From Arion vulgaris (taxonomy: Eukaryota; Mollusca; Gastropoda; Stylommatophora; Arionidae): a stretch of 64,000 nt of DNA. The DNA lies in assembly GCA_020796225.1 (NCBI GenBank), contig CM036771.1, positions 29,246,176-29,310,175 of the forward strand, in the 5' to 3' direction. Numbering within the stretch: position 1 is the first letter of the stretch; the number at the start of each line of letters is the position of its first letter. Position numbers and translations under genes: made by a program. The notes beneath the pieces are model-generated. The model saw nothing but the letters and a program-made list of their open reading frames with translations, did not search any database and had not been told where the DNA came from. Below, piece after piece: positions 21,807 to 32,400 of the stretch.

Positions 21807-21927
21807 CTGACCAATAAGGAAACAGTGAAACACGTACAAACAAAGTACTATAGTTTTACAAAATACATAAACAGTGACGATAAACGCAAGTTTCGACCAA
21901 CAAGGCCTTTATCAAGCAAACGAACAA
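21807..21927 (-). mobile_element. Penelope-like terminal repeat, cut by the assembly gap
   Basis: The sequence from AAACACGTACAAACAAAGTAC to the gap matches the terminal arm at 10289-10400 and 63581-63690. The hammerhead-like core (21886-21917, minus strand) reads TTGATAAAGGCC, loop TTGTT, GGTCGAAAC: GAAA is intact and helix II can pair, but the first box is UUGAUAA rather than CUGAUGA. The rest of the element may lie in the gap. Confidence 0.72.
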
Positions 21928-22027
21928 NNNNNNNNNNNNNNNNNNNNNNNNNNNNNNNNNNNNNNNNNNNNNNNNNNNNNNNNNNNNNNNNNNNNNNNNN
22001 NNNNNNNNNNNNNNNNNNNNNNNNNNN
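21928..22027. other. Assembly gap, exactly 100 N
   Basis: A run of N from 21928 to 22027. The round length suggests a placeholder, so the true distance, and possibly an additional exon, is unknown. It lies in the intron after the signal-peptide exon. Confidence 0.99.
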
Positions 22028-22051
22028 TAATATATTTTGAGAGCTACTTAC

Positions 22052-22142
22052 GAGAACTCGCTCCCACATCTACCACAGACAAAAGCAGAGTCATGCTGAC
22101 AACTACTGCGAGAAACATGATGATGATGAGTACCTGTAACAT
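22052..22142 (-). CDS. C1q-domain protein, signal-peptide exon
   Basis: The frame starts at ATG 22142-22140 (MLQVLIII) or at the second ATG, 22118-22116 (MFLAVVVSM), and runs through a strongly hydrophobic stretch to SVVDVGASS. It ends at a GTAAGT donor (GT at 22051-22050). This is a classic secretory signal peptide, with small residues (VGA/SS) at a likely cleavage point. If the TTACAG just before 22133 is a used acceptor, translation would start at the second ATG. The exon ends after one base of a codon, and the C1q exon at 20981 supplies the other two, giving arginine. This agreement, same strand and order, supports one gene, though the gap could hide an exon between them. Confidence 0.65.
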
Positions 22143-22204
22143 ATAAACAATAAATTTGAATAAAGACAATAAATTAAATGTGTACTCAATTATGTTCATC
22201 TTTG

Positions 22205-22206
<2 letters not shown>

Positions 22207-22236
<30 letters not shown>

Positions 22237-22255
22237 AAGAGAGAGCGATAGATTT
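22207..22255. repeat. GA/TC microsatellite
   Basis: GAGA repeats with a few interruptions, about 45 bases, just upstream of the signal-peptide exon on the minus strand, where it reads (TC)n. Confidence 0.95.
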
Positions 22256-22261
22256 TATTGT

Positions 22262-22516
22262 TCAAACATTAACAAAACCGGACAAACCAACACCGCAAAG
22301 TTCTACAATAGGTGTACATGCGTTAACATTGTGATTATTGAGTGAGAACCATGTTACTGTCGCTTTTGTAGTGTTAACTGGTGCACCAGAGACATCACAC
22401 CAGTTTGTGATGCGGTCAAGTTCCTTTTGTATCTCACCGGCAATTGCATCCCTGTTTTTACCCTGTCTATAAACTAGAATGTCATCAGCAAATGAAAAAG
22501 GTGTTTGTTTGTACAT
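22262..22516 (-). pseudogene. I-like LINE RT fragment (FADD box)
   Basis: The minus strand reads FSFADDILVYRQGKNRDAI, then IQKELDRITNWCDVSGAPVN. This is the catalytic FADD box followed by the W....G...N segment of I-type LINE RTs, the same layout as FADDILKYRTGSDRREMADD in the 45.4-47.3 kb element. About 84 codons remain, open but with no neighbouring domains. It is a truncated insertion just upstream of the C1q gene's first visible exon. Confidence 0.75.
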
Positions 22517-23183
22517 AACAATTTCAACAATTCATAGTTGACAAACATTTGTGGACTTTTGTGATTGTGTATATGAAATGAAAATATAAGATCGTGGGCT
22601 TTACAGTGTTTTCAAGTGAAGGTAATGATAATAATCATGCTATATACATTTCAAATACATTTGGACAGAAGTATAGGAAAGAAAAGAAGAAAGTATAACA
22701 AATACGTTTTCAAAAACGCTTTCCCGCTGTCAGAGTCTCGCCGACACTTTCGCTCTAGCCCAGACCAGAGCCAACTATAAACTTATGGACCTGCAGACTC
22801 GGGTAAGAATTATGGGAAATCATACCACAACTACACCACGTTGTCTCGCATTCCAGTATTGTTGTATATAGACGAATTCATTTTAAAATCAACACAAAAT
22901 GCTAAATCTAAGTTATATTATGCGACAAGTTAAGTTTAACAATAAGGAATATCAATATTATTAGTACTTTCACCAATAAATAACCACAGACTCACAGAAT
23001 TGAGTAAAATTGCAAAAAGCTTGCAGTGTTCTATCAAGCATATATAAATTCCAACCCCCGCTCAGATCTAGGTCAGGGCTTTCCCCGTCAGTTGTCAGGC
23101 TTAGTTATTTAGAGTTGACTGTGTCCAGACACAACAAAAGTAAAACTTCGTAACCGTCGTCCTCCGTCACCCGGCTTGAGTTC
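22517..23183. other. No recognised gene; contains an interspersed repeat also seen near 43.2 kb
   Basis: About 22725-22860 shares an ordered set of words with 43225-43330 (CGCTGTCAGA, then AGCCAACT.TAAACT, then a CC-rich end), so both belong to a diverged dispersed repeat. A TATATAAATT box followed by C-rich sequence lies near 23040. Nothing coding was seen. Confidence 0.35.
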
Positions 23184-25266
23184 GTTCCAAAATTCGTGAT
23201 CACACTAAGGTTTAATTTGTACGAAATCTATCAGATGGATACAAGTAATTTTTTGCATGCAGTCTTATATACCTCACGACGTCACGAATCCATGTTTAAC
23301 TAATTGGTAGGTAGCTTAGTTGATGCAAAAAACGTTTTTGTTATATAATTTTGCATAAGCACAACAAAATGATAATCAACATTTAGAATTTACAGTAATA
23401 CACAAAATGGTGGAGAATGTTTGCAAAGGTGTAACCCTATTACGTATTATAAAAAGCAATGTGACATGGTTAACTTTTTCTTCATGAGTGTTTTTATGTT
23501 GATATTATCTTTGGCGATCAAATTGACGTACCTTTGGTAGCTGTTGCCAGTCCCTGGTATTGTGAGGCAATTGGTGAAGGTGAAAGCAAATGGGATGTTA
23601 GCTATTAGATTCTGAGTCTGAAGAGTCGAAGAGATTGACTACTGCTGCGGGCTGGAGAAAATACAAACCATCTCGTTGCCAATATGCCTCTTCTTCACAT
23701 GCTCTTCACATTTATTCCAGTATTATATATATATTTTGCGAGGGCATCACGTGTTAGACTTTACATCACGAAGTTTGAAAGTCTTGTTTACTGTTGCAAC
23801 TTGACCTTTGACTGCAGCCCACACAAGTTCAATGGGATTGAGATGTGAATGGTAAGGTGGTAATCGAAGAGAAGAGTGGCCGTGCTCAGCAATGACTTTA
23901 TCGATTATAAAAATCTTTGACTTCTTAGTCTGTCTCACCAGTTGCAACAACTCAGTTTTGAAATTGTTGCAACAAAACGATATATTTTCTTTTGCAAGCC
24001 ACACCATGATGTCTTGTTTTGTTCTTGATGAGGTGGGAATTTTGTCTGCATGCGCCACTACATTATGATAGGAGGCATTGTCCATTACAATACACCACGG
24101 CCTATACAGAGCAGGCAGCAGTGTGTTCGCTAACCAATCCCTGAAAATAAGTCCGTTCATTTCGGTGTGGTAGTTCCTACCATCTGTAGACAGTGCTTGG
24201 AAAAGAATTTCTGCGCCACTGACAAGACCATTTGCTTTGCTGCCTGCATGACCTATCACAATGCGTTGCCCTTGCTGCTTGGAATTTCCTTTTCTTAGTT
24301 CCGTCTAGTGATTGTCATTCTTTATCAAACGTATGGTGAGCATTTACCCACGATTCGTCCAGATATACAATATCGTAACCTTCCGTCCTACGCTTCCGTA
24401 TCTCCCGCAGATATTTGCATCGTGCATCTATCAGATGCGTTTTCTCACAAACTATATTCCGACCTGTACTAGATTTCCGACAAGTGAAACCGCTGCACCT
24501 AACAACTCTCCATTAGGCGGTCTTAGATATATCAATATCACATTGAATTCGCAGACGTGATTTCAATTTACGTAGTGTAACCACATCATTGGCCTTAAAC
24601 ATTTTATGAATTTCTCTCACAATAACATCTTTATCGAAATCGTCAGTTTTCCGTTTCCGGCCTTTTCTGTGTTCCTTACGTTCATCACTACAGGCCTGTT
24701 CTATCCAACGGCAAAATGACATTCTACTTATACCAAGAGCATGTTGTGTTCTCCTCTTCGGGTCTTGTAAGTTGTGATATAAAGCACCACGTCTAACTTC
24801 TCTGCAGAAGTAGCTATGCAGTTGTGCAGTCACCTTCTGCATGGTAGTGAATTTACACTTCAAACTCATTTCTAATACTAATAATAAAATAGTACCTTCC
24901 GCTTCAAGTAATGAAAAAAATGGTTTGTGACACGCCAATAACAATCTTTTACATACAGTGTGAAATGATTAATTTCCCGGATTCCGATTTTAACTACTGC
25001 TGAATTGCACGTGGAGCGCACATTGGCATCTTGACGTCAATACTTCACTTTCGTACCGTTAACATTCTAAAATCATACCAAATCAACATCGCTTTTAAAT
25101 TAGTAATAACATATAATTCAAATCTTACATAACTAAAGTTTTGGGTGGGCAAAAAATACTTTCGGAACGTCGTCACTGTTACCTATCTAAAAATATAAAA
25201 ATCAAGAATTTCTGTCAAGTGGATGATTTTATATCGATCGGTAAAGATGATCACTAATTTTGGAAC
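23184..25266 (-). mobile_element. Sailor-like Tc1/mariner transposon (transposase-bearing copy)
   Basis: Terminal inverted repeats GTTCCAAAATTCGTGATCA (23184-23202) and, on the other strand, GTTCCAAAATTAGTGATCA (25266-25248) differ at one of 19 positions. The transposase lies between them on the minus strand. Subterminal sequence on both sides matches the deleted relative at 10025-13052. The flanking TA expected for this superfamily is not clear at this copy's ends, probably through mutation. Confidence 0.8.
23600..24944 (-). pseudogene. Tc1/mariner-superfamily transposase with a long D-to-E spacing
   Basis: Read right to left: a helix-turn-helix part with MQKVTAQLHSYFCRE and the basic GRKRKTDDFD; then in shifted frames YDIVYLDESWVNAHH (first catalytic Asp, about 24375); then CIVMDNASYHN (second Asp, about 24095); then PYHSHLNPIELVWAAVK (Glu, about 23835). 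I count about 83 residues between the second Asp and the Glu, far more than the 34-39 of Tc1 and mariner. The DD82E/Sailor family has such spacing, and that is my best match. The end near 23610 reads FDSSDSES. A frameshift around 24260-24510 and a stop near the D1 region inactivate it. The transposase at 41261-42492 is a relative. Confidence 0.8.
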
Positions 25267-26239
25267 TAACAATAATTGTTTCTACTCATGTTATTAGGAC
25301 TTACTCGGTGAAGAGGGTTTCATTTTTAATTATTTTTTAGTTCTTTGTTCTGACTTTCACACACTTTTCACAAACACTCACATGGCCTTATTTTATACCA
25401 AAATGGGACATATTTCAATGCACATTAGATTTGCCTTTTATCCTGAGTTATTTATATAGTTCTTTTTTTTTAAATGTCCATCACACAAGGCATATATTTT
25501 ATGATAATGGCCATGAATATAAGTGCACATAAAAGAAATATTATATTGTATTTTAATAGTGCTTTTTAAAAATTTATTTAGAAGGCCGAGAACTTTGAAC
25601 AATGGCTACTTCCGATATATTATAACAGAGGTTGGTGCTATCTTCCGTTGAATATGCTCTGGTCAACTTCAAAATCAGCGGTACACAAACCAACAGATTT
25701 GCATGACTAGAAAAATAAGTAATGTGAATTATTCTCGGGTGCACAATGTGAACATCCTGTCGAATCATGAGATACCTTCTAGACTCCTCCAATAGACAGC
25801 AGAGTCAAAGTATCAAGAGTAAGTGTCTACCTCAGTGTGTGTGAGTTGACAATATACACGCAATCCAATATGTGCTAACCATACCCCCAAGTAACAGACA
25901 GAAATGCGTTTTTTGAGAACACCATCCAGCTTGCTCTAAAAAAATTGAGCTTCACCAAGTCGTGTCTTTTATAAACAGCGTCGACTGTAGAACACACGAA
26001 AATCAGGAACAAATTTCGATCGAATAGCGTATGCACAAACACACGCGACACGTTTTTCGTGCTTGTATATATGAGACGAAACAACAATATAATACATACA
26101 TGTATACACATATAACAAAAATGCAAACATCATTCATAGGTAGGTTCAATTTTATTGCAGCAATAGAATAAGGAAACTACAGATGAATCAACGATGGCAA
26201 TGAATATGATCATTAAATAGATAGTAAACAAGTATTAGC
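25267..26239. other. Stretch without a recognised gene
   Basis: AT-rich. The ORF at 25574-25792 (-) is 72 codons and ends beside AATAAA-like sequence but has no motif I know. The ORF at 25875-26126 (-) is also unremarkable. I see no splice-supported coding. Confidence 0.4.
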
Positions 26240-26735
26240 GACTTCCGGAAAAACAAATTGTCAAACACAGGATTTGCACCAGAAACCTTGATTTCTGGAC
26301 GAATTATACCATCGTACCATAAACGTAACACACATAGCTTGAGATACACTGATGATACTGTCTTAATAGCAAGAAATGAAATAGAGCTCCAGAAACTAGT
26401 TGATAAGGTTGTGACAGAGAGCAACAACACAGGACTCAGTTTGAATATTAAGAAGACAGAAGTTATGATCATATAAAAAAGCAGACTTTGACAAAATGCA
26501 CCATTGCAGTGAATGGGACGGAGCTAAGACAAGTTCAACATTTTAAATACCTCGGAGTCCTCTTAACATCAGATGCAGATCAGAAAAAAAGAGCAGAATA
26601 GGACAGACGATAGCAGCGTTCCAGAAAATGAGAAGCATTATATGTAACAAGTCATTGTCAATTGATATCAGAACGAGAGTCATACAGTGCTACATAGAAC
26701 CAATACTGACATACGGATGCTTGTCATTGTAACAG
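26240..26735 (+). pseudogene. LINE RT fragment (YTDDTV box)
   Basis: The frame 26258-26476 reads LRYTDDTVLIARNEIELQKL, followed by NNTGLSLNIKKTEVMII. Shifted frames then give FKYLGVLLTSDAD and TRVIQCYIEPILTYGC. These are the catalytic YADD-like box, the G...N..KTE segment, the YLG motif and the YG end of a non-LTR RT. The first D of the YADD consensus is preceded by T here. The copy is truncated at both ends and frameshifted near 26476. The sequence after 26740 belongs to a different LINE. Confidence 0.78.
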
Positions 26736-27138
26736 GTTGATTATCCGACCCTTCTTCCCATCCCTTGTTTACCTTTTGTATACACCCCCTTCCCCGGTAG
26801 GTTGGTCAACTCATACCCAGTGACCTGTTGTTTTGAAATAAACAATATTAAACTGCCGTAAGACGGTAGTTTGCCAGCGTGATGCATGAGTGATAGTGAG
26901 TGAGTAGCCCGTGAAACTACTGGCTGTAACAGGAGGTGTACCCAGCTAGGGATCAGTATATCTGTAGAGGACAGATCACTTTACAAAAAACCCGCCCTAA
27001 GAACTAGTGTCCAGGAGAGAAATTTCTTACGGTTCACCAACATTAATTGCTATTTTGTTTAAAACAAGCTTTCAAACAGCCCTGTGAGTAGTGTGGCAAC
27101 ACACACCCACAATAGATATCAACGCAACTAGCCCAAAT

Positions 27139-28177
27139 ATGGCCGAACCAATTCCACTTTTTAACTTCGACTTGCAGAATGATTTTGAAGGTCGCTCACT
27201 ACACAGAAAAGGCACGCTAGTGATCTCAATAAGCGGACCGCAAGTCCATAGAATCTCATATTCGCTCATGACCAGTATACTGATTGGACCAGGAGGATCG
27301 GCTCCGGGAAGTCTCCTTTGTCTACCGCTTCGAAAACCCTCACAAGTGGTTTGCAATCTTGTCTTCTGCGGCACACATTCAACATTATCAGAAAATTCAC
27401 GGCACAACCTACCAGCTTCAAGATCCAGAGCTATCAGTTACAATAAAACACCTCGAGAAAGAGAAAACAAAGAGTGATCCATTGGACACTCCCTACAATG
27501 ACAATGACGCAGGTGCAGACAGTAGCACAAACAATCAATGGAGACCCAAAGGCAGACGTAAAGAAAATTTCGAACGCCCCGGATAAGTGGGCTTTCACGT
27601 ATAAGTCAAATCAAAAAAGAATCCCACATCATGCGAAAATCAACATACAAGGCGAGAAGGAAGAAAGCCAGAGCAACATATGGATCACTTTGCCGGGTCG
27701 TAGAACACAATGTGCTACGTGTAGCCAAGACACGCATTGGTCGAGTCAGTGTCCACTGGGTAAGCGGCAAATCCAAAACTCGCATCAAAACTCGAGACAA
27801 CGCCAACACCAATGCCCTCTAGAGAACGTCAAGATCCAGTGCTACCAAGACTAGAACCCAAGTCCGCAACAACCACAACTACGACTCCTCCAGAGAAACT
27901 ACCAACGTGCAGAGACCAAAAGATACCAACGACGACATATAACGACCACGTAGAACTACTGTCAACATCCCACAAGAACCCCACGAACAATGCAGATATG
28001 GAGTCCGAGGACTCAAGCGACAACTTCAAGAACATAGAACGAAAACGCAAGAGGAACAAGATACCAACAGCACGAAAGAGTCACACAAAGCTAACGACGA
28101 ACAATGAGCCCGGAGAGCAGTCACGACAGACAAAGAAATCAGATAGTGATCAAAGACAACTACACTCGCTTCACTGA
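27139..28177 (+). pseudogene. LINE ORF1 (gag-like, CCHC zinc knuckle)
   Basis: It starts at MAEPIPLFNFDLQNDFEG (27139) and continues through a frameshift near 27280 into FVYRFENPHKWFAILSSAA and HYQKIHGTTYQL. A second shift near 27560 leads to the knuckle CATCSQDTHWSSQC (about 27715-27756), a C-x2-C-x4-H-x4-C. A long polar, Asn/Thr/Lys-rich tail follows. Such proteins bind the element's RNA and chaperone reverse transcription. Two frameshifts leave it broken. Its position just ahead of an endonuclease supports ORF1 of an I/Jockey element over an LTR gag. Confidence 0.72.
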
Positions 28178-28219
28178 CACCAGCATTTAACAAGTCGAAG
28201 GTATTTCTATTTTTGTTGT

Positions 28220-28850
28220 AACACACATTCTCCAAACTCACATTATCAACATTAGGGGCTTACGAAACAAAGTTCGCCACATAACAAACTTAATATATAT
28301 ACACACAACACAGATTTCATTCTATTGCAAGAAACCAACATCCACGACCAAACCAGAGCCAACTAAAGGGCTATAGCAAGGCTGTGACCAAACACTGGTG
28401 CACCTAACCACTACCAACTTAGGAATACGACATGCTCATTACAGTTTAGGGAAACACAATAAAGAGACAGTCATACTACAGACATCTGACACATGGCAAA
28501 TTACACATAAAAACAATGACAGAGATGGTAGAATTACAATAATACAAATACAAAATAAACATAACAACACTGAGACTCATCCAATAGTTAACGTTTACGG
28601 TGCAACAAATAATTCTGATGACCTTATTTTTTACCCAAATTGGAAGAACAAACTCAAACAATATAAGAGTAGCAATATTATCATAGGATGAGATTTCAAC
28701 ATAATACTCAGCAGAAAAGATATAACACATACATTACAACATGTCAATTCGAATCGCACACGCACAGAAGAGGCTTTTCGAACAATAATAGATAAATACC
28801 TCATAGATACTTACCGGCAAATAAGTTTCCATTCTTCTCTCATGCCACAA
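28220..28850 (+). pseudogene. LINE ORF2 start: apurinic-type endonuclease
   Basis: Fragments include NIRGLRNKVRHITNLI near 28245, QETN-like bases near 28330, TTTNLGIRHAHYSLGKHNKE at 28404-28463, PIVNVYGATN near 28582 and SNIIIG.DFNIIL near 28668-28705. This is the NIRGL, QET, VYAP, GDFN order of the endonuclease that nicks target DNA, with a stop in place of the Gly before DFN. It is cut off near 28850. Confidence 0.75.
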
Positions 28851-28854
28851 CCAT

Positions 28855-29480
28855 ATTAGTTGTCTACTGCTGAGCATGCCCATGATGGAAGGCAGATTTG
28901 CACGTTGCAGTACTTCAGAGTTGGTTATCTTGTCGTACCACCTGATGTTCTATGTTGCGGAGACATCGAAGATGAAAGATGGTAAGTCTCCTCTCGTGTC
29001 TTGAGTAGGCTGTCCATGTTTCTGAGCCATATAGTAAAGAACTAATTACAAAGGCTCGATATATTTGAATATTCGTATGCAATGTCAGTTTTGTGTTGTC
29101 CCACGCTCGCTTTGATAGTATGCCGAATGTAGTAGCCGCAATCCCCATACGAGCGTTGATTTCTTCATCAAGAGAAAAGCTGGCAGTGACCGTGGACCCA
29201 AGATAGCAGAATTTTTGCACTGGTGTTAGATGGTTGCCATTTAAAGTGATATTTGGTGTCTTACCTCCCTGATATAAAACAACTGTTTTGGTCACTTATA
29301 GTCAGAGAAAAGAGGTCGCATGCCTTTGACAAATTATTGATTAGGCATTGCAGTGTAGTCTCACTGTGAGCGACTAAGGCAGCATCGTCAGCGAAAAGGA
29401 GGTCCTTGCGAAGAATTTCAGTCGTTTTGTCTTGGCTCTTAAGCTGAGCCTAAGTTAAATAGTGAACCATCAGATCTAGT
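28855..29480 (-). pseudogene. Array-split LINE: RT C-terminal half
   Basis: Directly left of the array the minus strand reads RTRSDGSLFNL (about 29487-29455), then damaged FADD-region sequence. Further on come KKTVVLYQGGKTP, FCYLGSTVTASFSLDEEINA, RAFVISSLLYGSETWT and RHERRLTIFHLRCLRNI (29285-28930). The order matches the C-terminal part of the LINE family also present at 3.7-4.7 kb. The matching N-terminal half lies beyond the array at 38906-40800 in the same orientation, so the two halves are one element. The frame is fairly well kept from 28915 to 29295. Confidence 0.85.
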
Positions 29481-32400
29481 GCGGATGAAAACATAAGATC
29501 TAGTGCGGATGAAAACATCAGATCTAGTGCGGATGAAAACATCAGATCTAGTGCGGATGAAAACATCAGATCTAGTGCGATGAAAACATCAGATCTAGTG
29601 CGGATGAAAACATCAGATCTAGTGCGGATGAAAACATCAGATCTAGTGCGGATGAAAAAAACCGATCTAGTGCGGATGAAAACATCCGATCTAGTGCGGA
29701 TGAAAACATCAGATCTAGTGCGGATGAAAACATCAGATCTAGTGCGGATGAAAACATCAGATCTAGTGCGGATGAAAACATCAGATCTAGTGCGGATGAA
29801 AACATCAGATCTAGTGCGGATGAAAACATCAGATCTAGTGCGGATGAAAACATCAGATCTAGTGCGGATGAAAACATCAGATCTAGTGCGGATGAAAACA
29901 TCAGATCTAGTGCGGATGAAAACATCAGATCTAGTGCGGATGAAAACATCAGATCTAGTGCGGATGAAAACATCAGATCTAGTGCGGATGAAAACATCAG
30001 ATCTAGTGCGGATGAAAACATCAGATCTAGTGCGGATGAAAACATCAGATCTAGTGCGGATGAAAACATCAGATCTAGTGCGGATGAAACATCAGATCTA
30101 GTGCGGATGAAAACATCAGATCTAGTGCAGATGAAAACATCAGATCTAGTGCGGATGAAAACATCAGATCTAGTGCGGATGAAAACATCAGATCTAGTGC
30201 GGATGAAAACATCAGATCTAGTGCGGATGAAAACATCAGATCTAGTGCGGATGAAAACATCAGATCTAGTGCGGATGAAAACATCAGATCTAGTGCGGAT
30301 GAAAACATCAGATCTAGTGCGGATGAAAACATCAGATCTAGTGCGGATGAAAACATCAGATCTAGTGCGGATGAAAACATCAGATCTAGTGCGGATGAAA
30401 ACATCAGATCTAGTGCGGATGAAAACATCAGATCTAGTGCGGATGAAAACATCAGATCTAGTGCGGATGAAAACATCAGATCTAGTGCGGATGAAAACAT
30501 CAGATCTAGTGCGGATGAAAACATCAGATCTAGTTCGGATGAAAACATCAGATCTAGTGCGGATGAAAACATCAGATCTAGTGCGGATGAAAACATCAGA
30601 TCTAGTTCGGATGAAAACATCAGATCTAGTGCGGATGAAAACATCAGATCTAGTGCGGATGAAAACATCAGATCTAGTGCGGATGAAAACCTCAGATCTA
30701 GTGCGGATGAAAACATCAGATCTAGTGCGGATGAAAACATCCGATCTAGTGCGGATGAAAACATCAGATCTAGTGCGGATGAAAACATCAGATCTAGTGC
30801 GGATGAAAACATCAGATCTAGTGCGATGAAAACATCAGATCTAGTGCGGATGAAAACATCAGATCTAGTGTGGATGAAAACATCAGATCTAGTGCGGATG
30901 AAAACATCAGATCTAGTGCGGATGAAAACATCAGTTCTAGTGTGGATGAAAACATCAGATCTAGTGCGGATGAAAACATCAGATCTAGTGCGGATGAAAA
31001 CATCAGATCTAGTGAGTGATGAAAACATCAGATCTAGTGCGGATGAAAACATCAGATCTAGTGCGGGTGAAAACATCAGATCTAGTGCGGATGAAAACAT
31101 CAGATCTAGTGCGGATGAAAACATCAGATCTAGTGCGGATGAAACATCAGATCTAGTGCGGATGAAAACATCAGATCTAGTGCGGATGAAAACATCAGAT
31201 CTAGTGCGGATGAAAACATCAGATCTATTGCGGATGAAAACATCAGATCTAGTGCGGATGAAAACATCAGATCTAGTGCGGATGAAAACATCAGATCTAG
31301 TGCGGATGAAAACATCAGATCTAGTGCGGATGAAAACATCAGATCTAGTGCGGATGAAACATCAGATCTAGTGCGGATGAAAACATCAGATCTAGTGTGG
31401 ATGAAAACATCAGATCTAGTGCGGATGAAAACATCAGATCTAGTGCGGATGAAAACATCAGATCTAGTGCGGATGAAAACATCAGATCTAGTGCGGATGA
31501 AAACATCAGATCTAGTGCGGATGAAAACATCAGATCTAGTGCGGATGAAAACATCAGATCTAGTGTGGATGAAAACATCAGATCTAGTGCGGATGAAAAC
31601 ATCAGATCTAGTGCGGATGAAAACATCAGATCTAGTGCGGATGAAAACATCAGATCTAGTGCGGATGAAAACATCAGATCTAGTGCGGATGAAAACATCA
31701 GATCTAGTGCGGATGAAAACATCAGATCTAGTGCGGATGAAAACATCAGATCTAGTGCGGATGAAAACATCAGATCTAGTGCGGATGAAAACATCAGATC
31801 TAGTGCGGATGAAAACATCAGATCTAGTGCGGATGAAAACATCAGATCTAGTGCGGATGAAAACATCAGATCTAGTGCGGATGAAAACATCAGATCTAGT
31901 GCGGATGAAAACATCAGATCTAGTGCGGATGAAAACATCAGATCTAGTGCGGATGAAAACATCAGATCTAGTGCGGATGAAACATCAGATCTAGTGCGGA
32001 TGAAAACATCAGATCTAGTGCGGATGAAAACATCAGATCTAGTGCGGATGAAAACATCAGATCTAGTGCGGATGAAAACATCAGATCTAGTGCGGATGAA
32101 AACATCAGATCTAGTGCGGATGAAAACATCAGATCTAGTGCGGATGAAAACATCAGATCTAGTGCGGATGAAAACATCAGATCTAGTGCGGATGAAAACA
32201 TCAGATCTAGTGCGGATGAAAACATCAGTTCTAGTGTGGATGAAAACATCAGATCTAGTGCGGATGAAAACATCCGATCTAGTGCGGATGAAAACATCAG
32301 ATCTAGTGCGGATGAAAACATCAGATCTAGTGCGGATGAAAACATCAGATCTAGATGGGATGAAAACATCAGATCTAGTGCGGATGAAAACATCAGATCT

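Larger units (their letters stand above)
26740..28850 (+). mobile_element. I/Jockey-type LINE, 5' half only
   Basis: A probable 5' untranslated region (about 26740-27138), an ORF1 with a zinc knuckle and the start of an endonuclease domain follow in the order usual for this LINE group. It stops at about 28850, where the minus-strand LINE that contains the 24-bp array begins. RT and RNase H are missing. Confidence 0.7.
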
